The notes below the pieces were generated by a model. The model did not search any database and was not told the origin of the DNA. It saw only the letters and a program-made list of their open reading frames with translations. The translations under genes were made by a program, and so were the position numbers. From JBHJHK01 sp050330975 (lineage in GTDB: Bacteria; Pseudomonadota; Gammaproteobacteria; Competibacterales; Competibacteraceae): a stretch of 25,523 nt of DNA. The DNA is taken from contig JBHJHK010000486.1 in assembly GCA_050330975.1 (NCBI GenBank), forward strand, positions 1-25,523, given 5' to 3'. This document shows positions 1-7,490 of this stretch, in pieces (position 1 is the first letter of the stretch; each line of letters starts with the position of its first letter).

Positions 1-926
1 CAAGCCTGGAGAATTTTGTTTTTGATCCCTCCCCCCATTCGCAACGGGCATACGAACAGGGACGCCCGGTCGAGGTAGGGACGCACATCGTCGACGAAGC
101 CCGTCACCGTCACCCGCTCCCCCGCCAGGGCTAACACCTCAGGAGTGGGGTCTTTGCCCACCACCCACAGCCTGGCTTGGGGCAACTGGCGATGGACCAA
201 GGGCAACACCGTTTGGCAAAAAAACCGCACCCCGTCGACGTTGGGGGCAAAATCCATTTTGCCCTCGAACACCAGGGTGTAGGGCTCCTCTTCGAGGCCC
301 AGCGGTCTATAGTAATCGCCGTTGACGCCGTTGGGGATCACGTGGAGGGGGGCCCCTTGGCAAAATCGGGCCATGAAGTCTCGATCGGCCTCCGAGACCA
401 CCACAATGGCCTTGGCCACCTTGGCCAAGCGCCGTTCAAAGCGATACATCATCAGCCAGCGCTTGCACAGCCGCAGTCCCTCAAAAGGGGAGTGGACCAC
501 CCGCAGGTGGCGCCAGTACATCAATAAGTGGTCGTCGATGAGATCCACCACCAGGGGGATGTTGAGGCCACTGGCAAAGTAGTGGAGTACATTGGGATAG
601 GCCAATACCAAGGCGTAGTCTTCGCTCTCCACGAGCTCGTGGATACGGTGGGCCATGGCGGGCTGGACGGCGTGGAGGTGATCCAGGGAAAAAGCTTGGC
701 GCAGCCGCACCCAGGGGGCGGCGTGCTTCGATGAAGTTTGGGGCTTGGTAAAGGTTTCGATGCGGCGAAACAGCCCCGTCAACGCCCCAGGCGGCGGCCC
801 TTCGCCGTAGCAGAGTAGGTCGAGGGTATGGCGCTTTGCCAGCCGGCACAACACGTTGTAGACCCGCAGGGTCAAGCCGTGGGCCAAGGGGTAGGGATAG
901 CGATCGCAAAGCACCAGGATATTCAT
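1..926 (-). CDS. GT4-type glycosyltransferase, TIGR03087-like, 3' end cut by window edge
   Basis: Cytoplasmic glycosyltransferase probably adding a sugar to the lipid-linked EPS repeat. I translated the minus strand by hand: the frame stays open from an ATG at 926 to base 1, giving 308 residues without a stop, so the C-terminus lies outside the window. It starts MNILVLCDRYPYPLAHGLTL, the acceptor-domain start typical of the PEP-CTERM-associated GT4 subgroup. The donor half has VIPNGVNGDYY (about 218-228), FEGKMDFAPNVDGVRFF (about 239-255), FVDDVRPYLDRASLFVCPLR (about 284-303) and GGGIKNKILQA at the edge. The layout resembles the second TIGR03087-type gene at 11481-12761, so the two may be paralogues. 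The start is 3 bp past the gmhA-like stop, implying the same transcript. No clear Shine-Dalgarno is seen. Sugar and linkage cannot be told from sequence. Confidence 0.85.
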   Translation of the reverse strand, partial: MNILVLCDRYPYPLAHGLTLRVYNVLCRLAKRHTLDLLCYGEGPPPGALTGLFRRIETFTKPQTSSKHAAPWVRLRQAFSLDHLHAVQPAMAHRIHELVESEDYALVLAYPNVLHYFASGLNIPLVVDLIDDHLLMYWRHLRVVHSPFEGLRLCKRWLMMYRFERRLAKVAKAIVVVSEADRDFMARFCQGAPLHVIPNGVNGDYYRPLGLEEEPYTLVFEGKMDFAPNVDGVRFFCQTVLPLVHRQLPQARLWVVGKDPTPEVLALAGERVTVTGFVDDVRPYLDRASLFVCPLRMGGGIKNKILQA

Positions 927-929
927 GGG

Positions 930-1523
930 CTACTTGGCCGAGATCGACGACTCTGCATAGGTGTCAAAAGCTTCGCACCACAGGTGGAAAATCAGTTCGT
1001 GGGCCTCTTGGATCCTGGCCGTGGCCTTCACCCCCACGATCAAGGGCCGCGCGACCCGCGTTGCCAGGGCACCGCCATCGCGGCCCAACAGGCCCACGGT
1101 GGTCATCTCCAGGGCGTTGGCCCGCTCGACGGCGTTGAGCACATTGGGCGAGTGGCCCGAGGTGGAGATGGCGACCAAGGCGTCTCCGGACCTGCCCAAG
1201 GCGGCCACCTGGCGGGCGAAGACCCACTCAAAGCCGTAGTCGTTGCCGATGGCCGTCAACGCCGAGGTGTCGGTGGTGAGGGCTATGGCAGCCAGGGGCT
1301 GTCGCTCGGCGACAAACCGCCCAGTGAGTTCGGCGGCGAAGTGTTGGGCATCGGCCGCCGAGCCGCCGTTGCCGCACAGCAAAATCCGCCCCCCCCCCGC
1401 CAGTACCTGCCACAGGGCGGCGGCGGCGGCGGTGATCTCGGGGACTAGGGCCTCCACCTGGGCCACGGCATCCCTGTGGTCCACAAGCGATTGCCGAAAG
1501 CGGTGTTCTAAATGGGCGTTCAC
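930..1523 (-). CDS. gmhA: Phosphoheptose (sedoheptulose-7-phosphate) isomerase, SIS-domain GmhA family
   Basis: Expected to convert sedoheptulose 7-phosphate to D-glycero-D-manno-heptose 7-phosphate, the first step to activated heptose. The 197-residue length fits GmhA. The SIS fold shows GNGGSAADAQHFAAELTGRF at 51-70, TSGHSPNV at 121-128 and ARIQEAHELIFH at 169-180. H61, E65, Q172 and H180, the zinc/catalytic residues described for E. coli GmhA, fall at the same numbers. Start is GTG at 1523, with AGGAG about 12 bp upstream, rather long spacing; no better in-frame start exists. Stop TAG lies 3 bp before the next gene. The EPS context and a GT9 gene two genes upstream favour a heptose role. 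The related DiaA (replication) family is an alternative but does not fit the neighbourhood. GmhB and HldE homologues are absent here. Confidence 0.88.
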   Translation of the reverse strand: MNAHLEHRFRQSLVDHRDAVAQVEALVPEITAAAAALWQVLAGGGRILLCGNGGSAADAQHFAAELTGRFVAERQPLAAIALTTDTSALTAIGNDYGFEWVFARQVAALGRSGDALVAISTSGHSPNVLNAVERANALEMTTVGLLGRDGGALATRVARPLIVGVKATARIQEAHELIFHLWCEAFDTYAESSISAK

Positions 1524-1601
1524 AGCGCAAAGATACTCCTGACCGCGGTGATGGACCCCCGTTTTGGGGACGAGAACGACGCCTGGCCATTTCCCACGAC
1601 T

Positions 1602-2756
1602 TCAGCCCCCCAAGGCCTTGCCCAGTACATCCCGGGTGAGTTGCGCCGTCCGCTCCCATTGAAAGTGGGCCACTCGCCGACGTCCCCGCTCCGCCAAATC
1701 CCGGCGCAGTGCCTCAGACCCGGCGGCTTCAGCCAGGGCGCCAGCCATGGACGCCGCCTCCAGAGGATCGAAGTACAACGCCCCATCTCCGGCCACCTCG
1801 GGAATGGAGGTGGCCTCAGAGGCCAGCACCGGGCAGCCGCAGGCCATGGCGTCCAGCACCGGCAGGCCAAAACCCTCGAATAGCGAGGGAAAGACAAACC
1901 CCGCGGCGGCGCTGTACAGCGCCGGCAGGTCGGCTTCGGGCAGGTAGGGGTGGAGGTGGATGCGCTCTCGACAGGACCAGGGGGCGATGTGGGCGTTGAA
2001 ATCTTCCAGGGCATCCACCTGCAACCCCCCCACGACCAACTGCCAGGTGGGGTACTGGGGGGCAAATTGGGCAAAGGACTCCAGCAGCCGTCGGGTGTTC
2101 TTCCGCGGGGCCCGAGCCCCCAGGGCGAACCAGAAGGGGTGACTGTGCACCCCGTAGCGGCGGCGCACCGCCTCCAAGGCGGCGGGATTGGTGACGGGGA
2201 TGCTGCCGTCTTCGGGCGCCCAGGGCACCACGTGGACGCGCTGGGGGTCCAGGGTGGGAAACGCCTTCAACAGGTCGTCGCGGGTGTAGCGGGACACGGT
2301 GATGATCTCTCGGGCACCCCGGACGCTGTGGGCGAGGGTTTCCACCAAGCCCCGGCGCTGGACGGCGGGCCAGCCTTCGTCAAAGCGCAAGGGGATCAGG
2401 TCGTGGACCGTGACCACCGAGGGGGTGGCCGCAAAGCGCGGGGCGCTCTGGGCCGGACTGTGGAGCACATCCACCCCCCACCGCCAGGCCGCCCACGGCA
2501 ATCGCCCCTGCTCCCATAAATTGAAGCGGGCGCCGCGCATGGTGAGGGGGACGGGAAACACATTGGCCAAGTCCAGCTCTGCGGGTGGGACCACCCCCTC
2601 CATGGGCTCGTAGAACAGGGTAAAACGCCACTGGGGCTCTAGGGTGGCCAAGCGCTGGTACAAATCCACCAGATTTTTGCCCGTACCCCTTCGGTTGGGA
2701 GCGAATACCGTGCGGGCGTCGACGCCGATGTGGCAGTTCCCTCGGCGTCTCGTCAT
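1602..2756 (-). CDS. Glycosyltransferase family 4 (GT-B fold)
   Basis: A 384-residue retaining GT-B enzyme, presumably cytoplasmic, extending the EPS repeat. Acceptor half: GVDARTVF (11-18), NRRGTGKNLVDLYQRL, TVHDLIPLRF and ITVSRYTRDDL, a pattern common in mannosyl/rhamnosyl-type GT4 enzymes. Donor half: FALGARAPRKNTRRLLESF and PSLFEGFGLPVLDAMACGCP, the E-x7-E type nucleotide-sugar motif, followed by SEATSIPEVAGDGALYFDP. The ATG at 2756 overlaps the GT9 stop in an ATGA arrangement (4 bp), so the two are probably translationally coupled. The gap to the next gene is 78 bp. The family is secure; donor and acceptor sugars are not predictable. Confidence 0.9.
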   Translation of the reverse strand: MTRRRGNCHIGVDARTVFAPNRRGTGKNLVDLYQRLATLEPQWRFTLFYEPMEGVVPPAELDLANVFPVPLTMRGARFNLWEQGRLPWAAWRWGVDVLHSPAQSAPRFAATPSVVTVHDLIPLRFDEGWPAVQRRGLVETLAHSVRGAREIITVSRYTRDDLLKAFPTLDPQRVHVVPWAPEDGSIPVTNPAALEAVRRRYGVHSHPFWFALGARAPRKNTRRLLESFAQFAPQYPTWQLVVGGLQVDALEDFNAHIAPWSCRERIHLHPYLPEADLPALYSAAAGFVFPSLFEGFGLPVLDAMACGCPVLASEATSIPEVAGDGALYFDPLEAASMAGALAEAAGSEALRRDLAERGRRRVAHFQWERTAQLTRDVLGKALGG

Positions 2757-3817
2757 GGCCTGTGGCGCTCCCAGACCGACAGGGTCGCCGCCGCCAATCG
2801 CTCGGCGGTGAGGGTGCTATTGTCGGCGTCTTTGCGGTAGGAGCAGTAGTCGGGCGCGGTGCTCTGTACCTTTGCCCCCAGGCCGTAGGTCTCGATCTCC
2901 GCCGCCGAGGTGGGGGCGAAGAAGGCCACCAGGGGTACGCGGCGGGCGATGGCCAAATGGAGCGCCAGGCTGTCGCTGGTGATCAACAGGTCACAGCGAT
3001 CCACCATGGCGGCGAAGTCCAACAGGGGATTGTCGTTGCCCCCGTCCACCACCGAGGCCTCCAGGGACGATCCGGCCACCCCCTCCCGGATCTGCCGGTG
3101 GCGCTCCGTCTCTTCGGGGCCCCCCAGGAGCAAAAATGCCGTGGAGGCTGGCAACTCTTTTTGCAGGCGCGCCATCAAAGCCACCACCCGCTCCACCGGC
3201 AACCCCTTGGTGGGCCAGCGCCCGCCGGCGCCGGTATTGAGACCGATGACGGGCTGGCGATCCCCTAGGTGACGCTGGAAGAAGGCCGCCCCAAAGGCCA
3301 GGGCCGCTGGGGGCAGGTCCAGTCGGGGGCGCCCCATGGGTAACCCCAACATTTGGGCGTAGATGGCGGGGTGGGAGCGGGTGTTGACCACCTTGAGGCG
3401 GTCGGCGGCGGCCTTGCCGTGGACCGACAGAAGCCCCATGTCGAACCACGGCGCCACATCGGCTGTATAGCCCCGCTCCCCCGCCGCCGTCAAGTGGGCC
3501 CCCGACAAGCGCTGGCAAGGCAAAGCACTGGCCAAACCGCACAGGGGGGCTTCGTCGTCGAAGGACAGCACCCAGTGGGGCCGCAGCGCCCCCAGGCGCC
3601 TTCCCAGGTCGGTGACCCCGGCGACATCACGGGGATCCACGGTCTCGACGACGTCGATGAGGGGGTGGTGGCGCAACAGCGGCACCGCCCCTGTGGCCGT
3701 CACCCAAACGATGGGATGGGGCCCTTGGAGCACCAGCCCCGGGACGATGGACGTGGTGCGCAACACGTCGCCCAGGGCGGCGGTTTTGATGATGACGATG
3801 GGATCCGACGACGGCAT
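2753..3817 (-). CDS. Glycosyltransferase family 9 (heptosyltransferase-like)
   Basis: GT9 enzymes (WaaC/WaaF/WaaQ type) transfer ADP-heptose to LPS core or related glycans. From ATG 3817 the protein has 354 residues, beginning just before the hallmark IVIIKTAALGDVLRTTSIV. Later it has GLNTGAGGRWPTKGLPVERV, LLLGGPEETERHRQI and LLITSDSLALHLAIARRVP followed by FFAPTSAAEIETYG, the C-terminal GT9 donor region. An in-frame GTG at 3910 overlaps the upstream stop as GTGA and would add 31 residues (385 aa). I prefer ATG 3817 because the extra stretch shows no GT9 similarity by eye and the Rossmann start sits at residues 6-10; the ribosome site is weak (GAGAG). Together with the GmhA-like gene it suggests heptose in the EPS, which is inference. 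Confidence 0.85.
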   Translation of the reverse strand: MPSSDPIVIIKTAALGDVLRTTSIVPGLVLQGPHPIVWVTATGAVPLLRHHPLIDVVETVDPRDVAGVTDLGRRLGALRPHWVLSFDDEAPLCGLASALPCQRLSGAHLTAAGERGYTADVAPWFDMGLLSVHGKAAADRLKVVNTRSHPAIYAQMLGLPMGRPRLDLPPAALAFGAAFFQRHLGDRQPVIGLNTGAGGRWPTKGLPVERVVALMARLQKELPASTAFLLLGGPEETERHRQIREGVAGSSLEASVVDGGNDNPLLDFAAMVDRCDLLITSDSLALHLAIARRVPLVAFFAPTSAAEIETYGLGAKVQSTAPDYCSYRKDADNSTLTAERLAAATLSVWERHRP

Positions 3818-3906
3818 GGGACTCTCGCAAAGGCGTGAACGCTGAGGCGGGCGGCGTTGTTCAAGGCCAGTCCGCGATGGGCAGACGCCCTTCGGCGGCA
3901 CAGTAG

Positions 3907-4923
3907 TCACGACCCCGACTCCTGCTCCCGTCCAGGGATTTGTGGCTTATTGCGAACGCAGTTGTAGAGCAGCCGCAGGCCAAAGGGCAAGGGCCGCGCA
4001 TCCCAGGGGGAAAACCGGGCCAGGCCAAAGGGATCGGAGCGGGGGGTGGAGACCCCCCAGGCGGTGGTGACCGCGGCCCGAAAGCCCAGTTGGGCCACCA
4101 ACTGCTGGTGGCGACGGTGAAAGTCGCGGCCCGGCTTGCCGTAGGGGTAGGCGAAAAAGCGGATGGTGCGCCCGGTGAGCTCCTGGAGATGTTGGCGATT
4201 CTCGCTGATTTCCCGCCGGGCCTCGGCGTCATCGATATGGCTCAACACCGGGTGGTTGACGGTGTGGGCACCGATTTCCACCTCGGCCGCCGCCAGGGCT
4301 GCCACCTGCTCCGAGGTCATCATAGCCCGGTGGTTGAGGACCACCCCGACCTCATCGGCCATGGCTTCGATGTGGCGAATGCGCTCTAGGGGATGGAGGT
4401 ATTTGAGGCGTTTCACCAGGGCTTCCAGAATTTGCCGCCGGGCCTCCAAGGTGGTGAGGGGGTGAACGCCCCACCCCCTGGTCGTCAAATCCAAGGTCTC
4501 TCCGGGAGCCCGCCGGATCAGTTCCATCAAAGCCTCATTCCACATCAGGTTGCCGTTGAGGTAGCCGCTGGCGATGAATACTGTCGCCGGCAGGCCAAAG
4601 CGCTGGAGCAACGGCAAGGCCTGGGTATAGTTGTCGGCGTAGCCGTCGTCGAAGGTGATACACACCGATCGCGGCGGCAGCGCCTTGCGGTACAGCCTTT
4701 CCACGGCTTCGGCCAACGGTAGCACGGTAAAACAGCGCGCCAGTAGCCCAAAGTGCCAAGCGATGGTGGGGGCGGCCACCTCGGAGGGTTGCAGTGGGGC
4801 GGGTTCCTGGAGGATGCGGTGGTAGATCAAAATCGACAGCCGCCCCCGGGCGCCGCCGGGGGCGGAGAAGCGCCCCAGGCCCCGCAGGGCAGCACAGGTC
4901 CAGGGGCTCAGGCCCTGGGCCAT
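3907..4923 (-). CDS. Polysaccharide deacetylase, CE4/NodB domain
   Basis: Metal-dependent removal of N- or O-acetyl groups from a glycan. From ATG 4923 it has 338 residues. NodB motifs: ITFDDGYADN at 89-98 (D92/D93), GAHTVNHPVLS at 218-228 (H220 and H224 as metal ligands) and FAYPYG at 257-262. An N-terminal ILIYHRIL (31-38) is typical of this CE4 subgroup, and a helical insert lies between motifs 1 and 2. No signal peptide is evident, so it may act in the cytoplasm on lipid-linked intermediates, though an unusual export route cannot be excluded. The ATG shares one base with the preceding stop (TGATG), strong evidence for this start over the adjacent TTG at 4926. It is distinct from the DUF3473-type deacetylase at 13835-14704, so the locus has two deacetylases. 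Confidence 0.9.
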   Translation of the reverse strand: MAQGLSPWTCAALRGLGRFSAPGGARGRLSILIYHRILQEPAPLQPSEVAAPTIAWHFGLLARCFTVLPLAEAVERLYRKALPPRSVCITFDDGYADNYTQALPLLQRFGLPATVFIASGYLNGNLMWNEALMELIRRAPGETLDLTTRGWGVHPLTTLEARRQILEALVKRLKYLHPLERIRHIEAMADEVGVVLNHRAMMTSEQVAALAAAEVEIGAHTVNHPVLSHIDDAEARREISENRQHLQELTGRTIRFFAYPYGKPGRDFHRRHQQLVAQLGFRAAVTTAWGVSTPRSDPFGLARFSPWDARPLPFGLRLLYNCVRNKPQIPGREQESGS

Positions 4924-6320
4924 CAACGCCCACCCTCCCCCATGGCACGGTTCATCACTGGGGCCAGGTCGGCCACCGGTCCCGCCACATGGCTCACCAC
5001 ATAGCGCTGCTTGCCCGAGGCTTCGATGGGAATAGCCGTCACCCGTTCCACGGTAAGCTGTACGTCTCCCAAGCGAGCGCGAAACGCCACCGCCATGGCG
5101 GTGGCGGCGGCGGGGTCGTAGTGTTCGTCGGTGACCAACGCAAGCCGCAGGGTATCCGTACTGTCCTGGACCACCTTATAACTCAACACCCCCCGGTGGC
5201 GGCGGACGATGTAGTTGACGGCGTTGGCATGGATAAAAGTGCCATCTTTGGCCACCAGGAGGTCATTGTGCCGGCCCAGGAGCTCGCCGAGGATGGGCAA
5301 GCCCCGACCGCAGGGGCAAGGGGTTGGGTCAATCATCCCCAAATCGCCCGAACGGTAGCGAACGAAGGGAAAGGCCCCGCTCGCCAGGTGGGTGACGGCG
5401 ATTTCCCCGGGGACACCCGGCGGCTGGGGCTGGCCGGCGTCGTCGAGGATCTCGACGATGATATCTTCGGCGTTGATGTGGAGTTTATTTTCGGGGCACT
5501 CCCGGGCCACAAATCCCAAATCCCGCCCGCCGTACTCGTTGACCACCCGGCAGGCAAAGGTGGCTTCGATGGTCTGACGCTGTTCTGGGAACAGCATTTC
5601 GGAGGTGACAAACACCACCTTGACCCCACAGCGGCTCAGGTCGATACCCTTGGTTTGGGCGTGGCGGGCCAGCAACGCAAAGGCCGAGGGGTAGCCAAAC
5701 ATCATGGCGGGCCGCACTTTTCTAATCATCGCCAGGGAGTGGTCGAGGTTGGCCGTCGACATGGCGAAGGCCGGCAACAGGTGGCTGCGGAGCAGCGCAT
5801 CGCGCCACCCCCTCAGGCGGTCTTGGGCCTTGAGTTCCAGGGGCGAACCCCACAACACCACCTCCGGATCCCCCACCTCCACCCCCCACCAGCGGTTGGC
5901 CCGCCAGCGGGCCGCCACATCGTGGGCCCCGCGCAGCCGGTCGGTGTAAAACACCAGCGGCTCACCGCTGGATCCCCCAGTGCGGGCGAGCTGTAGGCCT
6001 TTGGCGTCAGCGGCCTTCAACCCTGGGCCGTATTGGCGAAAGGTGGCCTTGGTGGTGGTGGGCAACTGAACCAGGTCGGCGGGGGTGCTAAAGTCGGTGG
6101 GGACGAGGCCGTATTCCTGAAACAACTGGCGGTAGTAGGGCACTTGGCGCACGAGGTGGGTGAAAAACGCAGGCAGCGCCCGTCGGTAGTGGGCGGCCAG
6201 TTGCGCCTCATCCCACCACTGGCTGGCCTCTAGGCGGCGCAACGCGCCCATGGTGGGGTGCCCCTTGAGGCGCTCGTGGAGGGGAAACAGCACCCGGCGC
6301 ACCCAAAAGCCATAGCTCAT
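4923..6320 (-). CDS. CapK/PaaK-like adenylate-forming enzyme
   Basis: Member of the phenylacetate-CoA ligase/CapK branch of adenylate-forming enzymes, common in capsule and EPS loci but with mostly unknown substrates; likely activates a carboxylic acid that decorates the polysaccharide. It has 465 residues from ATG 6320, which overlaps the upstream stop by one base (TGATG). Motifs: TGGSSGEPL at 114-122 (P-loop-like AMP motif), TSEM at 239-242, NEYGG at 261-265, RYRSGDLG at 321-328 and CPCGRG at 335-340, the last being the cysteine pair frequent in this branch. The C-terminal domain ends with EASGKQRYV, whose lysine matches the catalytic lysine region. It is cytoplasmic, with no signal or membrane segment. 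No acyl carrier protein or acyltransferase partner is adjacent, so the acceptor is unknown. Confidence 0.85.
   Translation of the reverse strand: MSYGFWVRRVLFPLHERLKGHPTMGALRRLEASQWWDEAQLAAHYRRALPAFFTHLVRQVPYYRQLFQEYGLVPTDFSTPADLVQLPTTTKATFRQYGPGLKAADAKGLQLARTGGSSGEPLVFYTDRLRGAHDVAARWRANRWWGVEVGDPEVVLWGSPLELKAQDRLRGWRDALLRSHLLPAFAMSTANLDHSLAMIRKVRPAMMFGYPSAFALLARHAQTKGIDLSRCGVKVVFVTSEMLFPEQRQTIEATFACRVVNEYGGRDLGFVARECPENKLHINAEDIIVEILDDAGQPQPPGVPGEIAVTHLASGAFPFVRYRSGDLGMIDPTPCPCGRGLPILGELLGRHNDLLVAKDGTFIHANAVNYIVRRHRGVLSYKVVQDSTDTLRLALVTDEHYDPAAATAMAVAFRARLGDVQLTVERVTAIPIEASGKQRYVVSHVAGPVADLAPVMNRAMGEGGR
5085..5106. repeat. 22-bp perfect palindrome inside the CapK-like gene
   Basis: Both strands read identically over 22 bases, centred on CCATGG. 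It encodes part of an Ala/Thr/Met/Val helix (ATAMAVA) near the C-terminus of the CapK-like protein. GC-rich alternation of GCC and GCG alanine codons can create such a palindrome by chance, so no function is claimed. Confidence 0.6.
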
Positions 6321-7297
6321 CACGGTTGCCGTTCCCCGGAAATGGCCAAATCCGTCACCGGGGTCTGGGGCAAAAGGCGGGCGTAGAGGGCCACCACGCC
6401 CTCGGCCATCACCTCGACGCTGAACTGGCTCTGCCAACGGGCTTTGGCGGCGTCTCCCAAGCGCCGGCGAAGGTCTGGATCCTCGGCCAAGCGGGCCAAG
6501 GCCTCTGGGAGGCCGGCGGTATCCCCGGGTGCCAGCAACAAACCGTGGACCCCGTCCTCCACCACCGTTCTCACCCCACCCACAGCGGTGGTCACCACGG
6601 CGTGGCCAGCGGACATGGCCTCTAGAAGGGCGATGGGCAACCCCTCGGCCTGGGAGAATAACGCAAAGCCGTTGGCGGCGGCGAAACAGGCCACTTTGTC
6701 GCGGCCGGTCACCGGCCCCAGGCGGCGGATCCAGGGGGGATCCCCGGCCGCCGCCACGGCGGCCACCACGGTGGCTTCGTAGCCGGGCTCTCCTTCACCC
6801 CCGGCGATGGCCAACGACACCAGCGGATGGGGGTTCCCGGCTTCCTCCCGCCCGGCATTGACGGCGGCCACGGCCTCGATGAGCTCCACCACCCCCTTGC
6901 GGCCCATGAGATTGCCGATGAACAACAGCTTCAACGCCGGATCGGCGAGGGCATCAGCAGCGGCATTGCCCTCCCCCAATATCCCGGGGACGCCGTTGGG
7001 AATCACCACCCACGGGGCGCCGGGGAGTAGAGGGTCCAGGCGCTCACGCCAGTCCTCGGAGACCACCACCACCGCGTGGCCCTGGCCCAGGGTCCGCCGT
7101 ACCCAGGCCAAGGCCAAAGGGTTGAGACCTTGGATAAACTGGTCAAAGCGGGCGCCGTGGATATGGTAGACCACCGCCACTCCCCTTTGATGGGCCAAGA
7201 CGGCCAAACAGCTGTCGAGGAAAAAACTCAACCCGCTACAGGTGTGGATATGGGCGATGGCTGCCCCCCGCAACGCTTTCCAGAAACGACGCCACAA
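6320..7297 (-). CDS. Open C-terminal part of the interrupted GT4 gene (325 aa)
   Basis: This is the still-open 3' section of the gene described at 6320-7459, listed because automatic annotation would report it as a gene. Its first possible start is a TTG at 7297 (codon 55 of the full gene) with no properly spaced ribosome site. A product from here would lack the first beta strand and glycine-rich loop of the acceptor Rossmann domain, including GPLPPAMRGM, so it is unlikely to be an active transferase alone. The donor domain, with SQAEGLPIALLEAM, is intact. Confidence 0.5.
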   Translation of the reverse strand: MWRRFWKALRGAAIAHIHTCSGLSFFLDSCLAVLAHQRGVAVVYHIHGARFDQFIQGLNPLALAWVRRTLGQGHAVVVVSEDWRERLDPLLPGAPWVVIPNGVPGILGEGNAAADALADPALKLLFIGNLMGRKGVVELIEAVAAVNAGREEAGNPHPLVSLAIAGGEGEPGYEATVVAAVAAAGDPPWIRRLGPVTGRDKVACFAAANGFALFSQAEGLPIALLEAMSAGHAVVTTAVGGVRTVVEDGVHGLLLAPGDTAGLPEALARLAEDPDLRRRLGDAAKARWQSQFSVEVMAEGVVALYARLLPQTPVTDLAISGERQP

Positions 7298-7459
7298 CCC
7301 CCACCGAGCCTAGATGGCCACCCCCAACCCCCGATTTTCGGGGGTTGTCTTGGCGGTGTTGAACAACGCCAACCTCACCCGTTGTCCCAGGGACGACTGG
7401 GCCAGGTTATCGATGACCGCCGTCATGCCTCGCATGGCCGGGGGCAAGGGGCCCGTCAT
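6320..7459 (-). pseudogene. GT4 glycosyltransferase gene interrupted by an in-frame amber codon
   Basis: A complete GT4 gene of 380 codons can be read in one frame from ATG 7459 to the TGA at 6320-6322, except for a TAG at 7310-7312 (codon 50). Before the stop: MTGPLPPAMRGMTAVIDNL and LALFNTAKTTPENRGLGVAI, a classic GT4 start. After it, in the same frame: ARWGLWRRFWKALRG, then AHIHTCSGLSFFLDS, HIHGARFDQF, VIPNGVPG, LFIGNLMGRKGVVELIEAV and SQAEGLPIALLEAMSAGHA (E-x7-E donor motif). An AAGGTG Shine-Dalgarno lies 5 bp before the ATG. A single C-to-T change (CAG to TAG) explains the break, and the rest shows no decay. It is either a recent nonsense mutation, a sequencing or assembly error, or (least likely) suppressed. 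The stop overlaps the CapK-like start. Role: EPS sugar transfer if restored. Confidence 0.8.
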
Positions 7460-7490
7460 AATCACCTTGGGCAGCGGGTTGGACCAGGCC

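Noticed and set aside
481..909. Minus-strand open frame of 142 codons at the left end
   Set aside because: It is in a different frame from the glycosyltransferase translated from 926 to 1, which shows clear GT4 motifs; the 142-codon product is Arg/Pro-rich shadow sequence.
3818..3910. GT9 start at GTG 3910 (GTGA overlap with the deacetylase stop)
   Set aside because: Possible through coupling, but the 31 extra residues precede the GT9 fold and look non-homologous; kept as an alternative only.
4794..5996. Plus-strand open frame of 400 codons
   Set aside because: Opposite strand of the CapK-like and deacetylase genes; composition is Gly/His/Gln-rich as expected for an antisense shadow in high-GC DNA.
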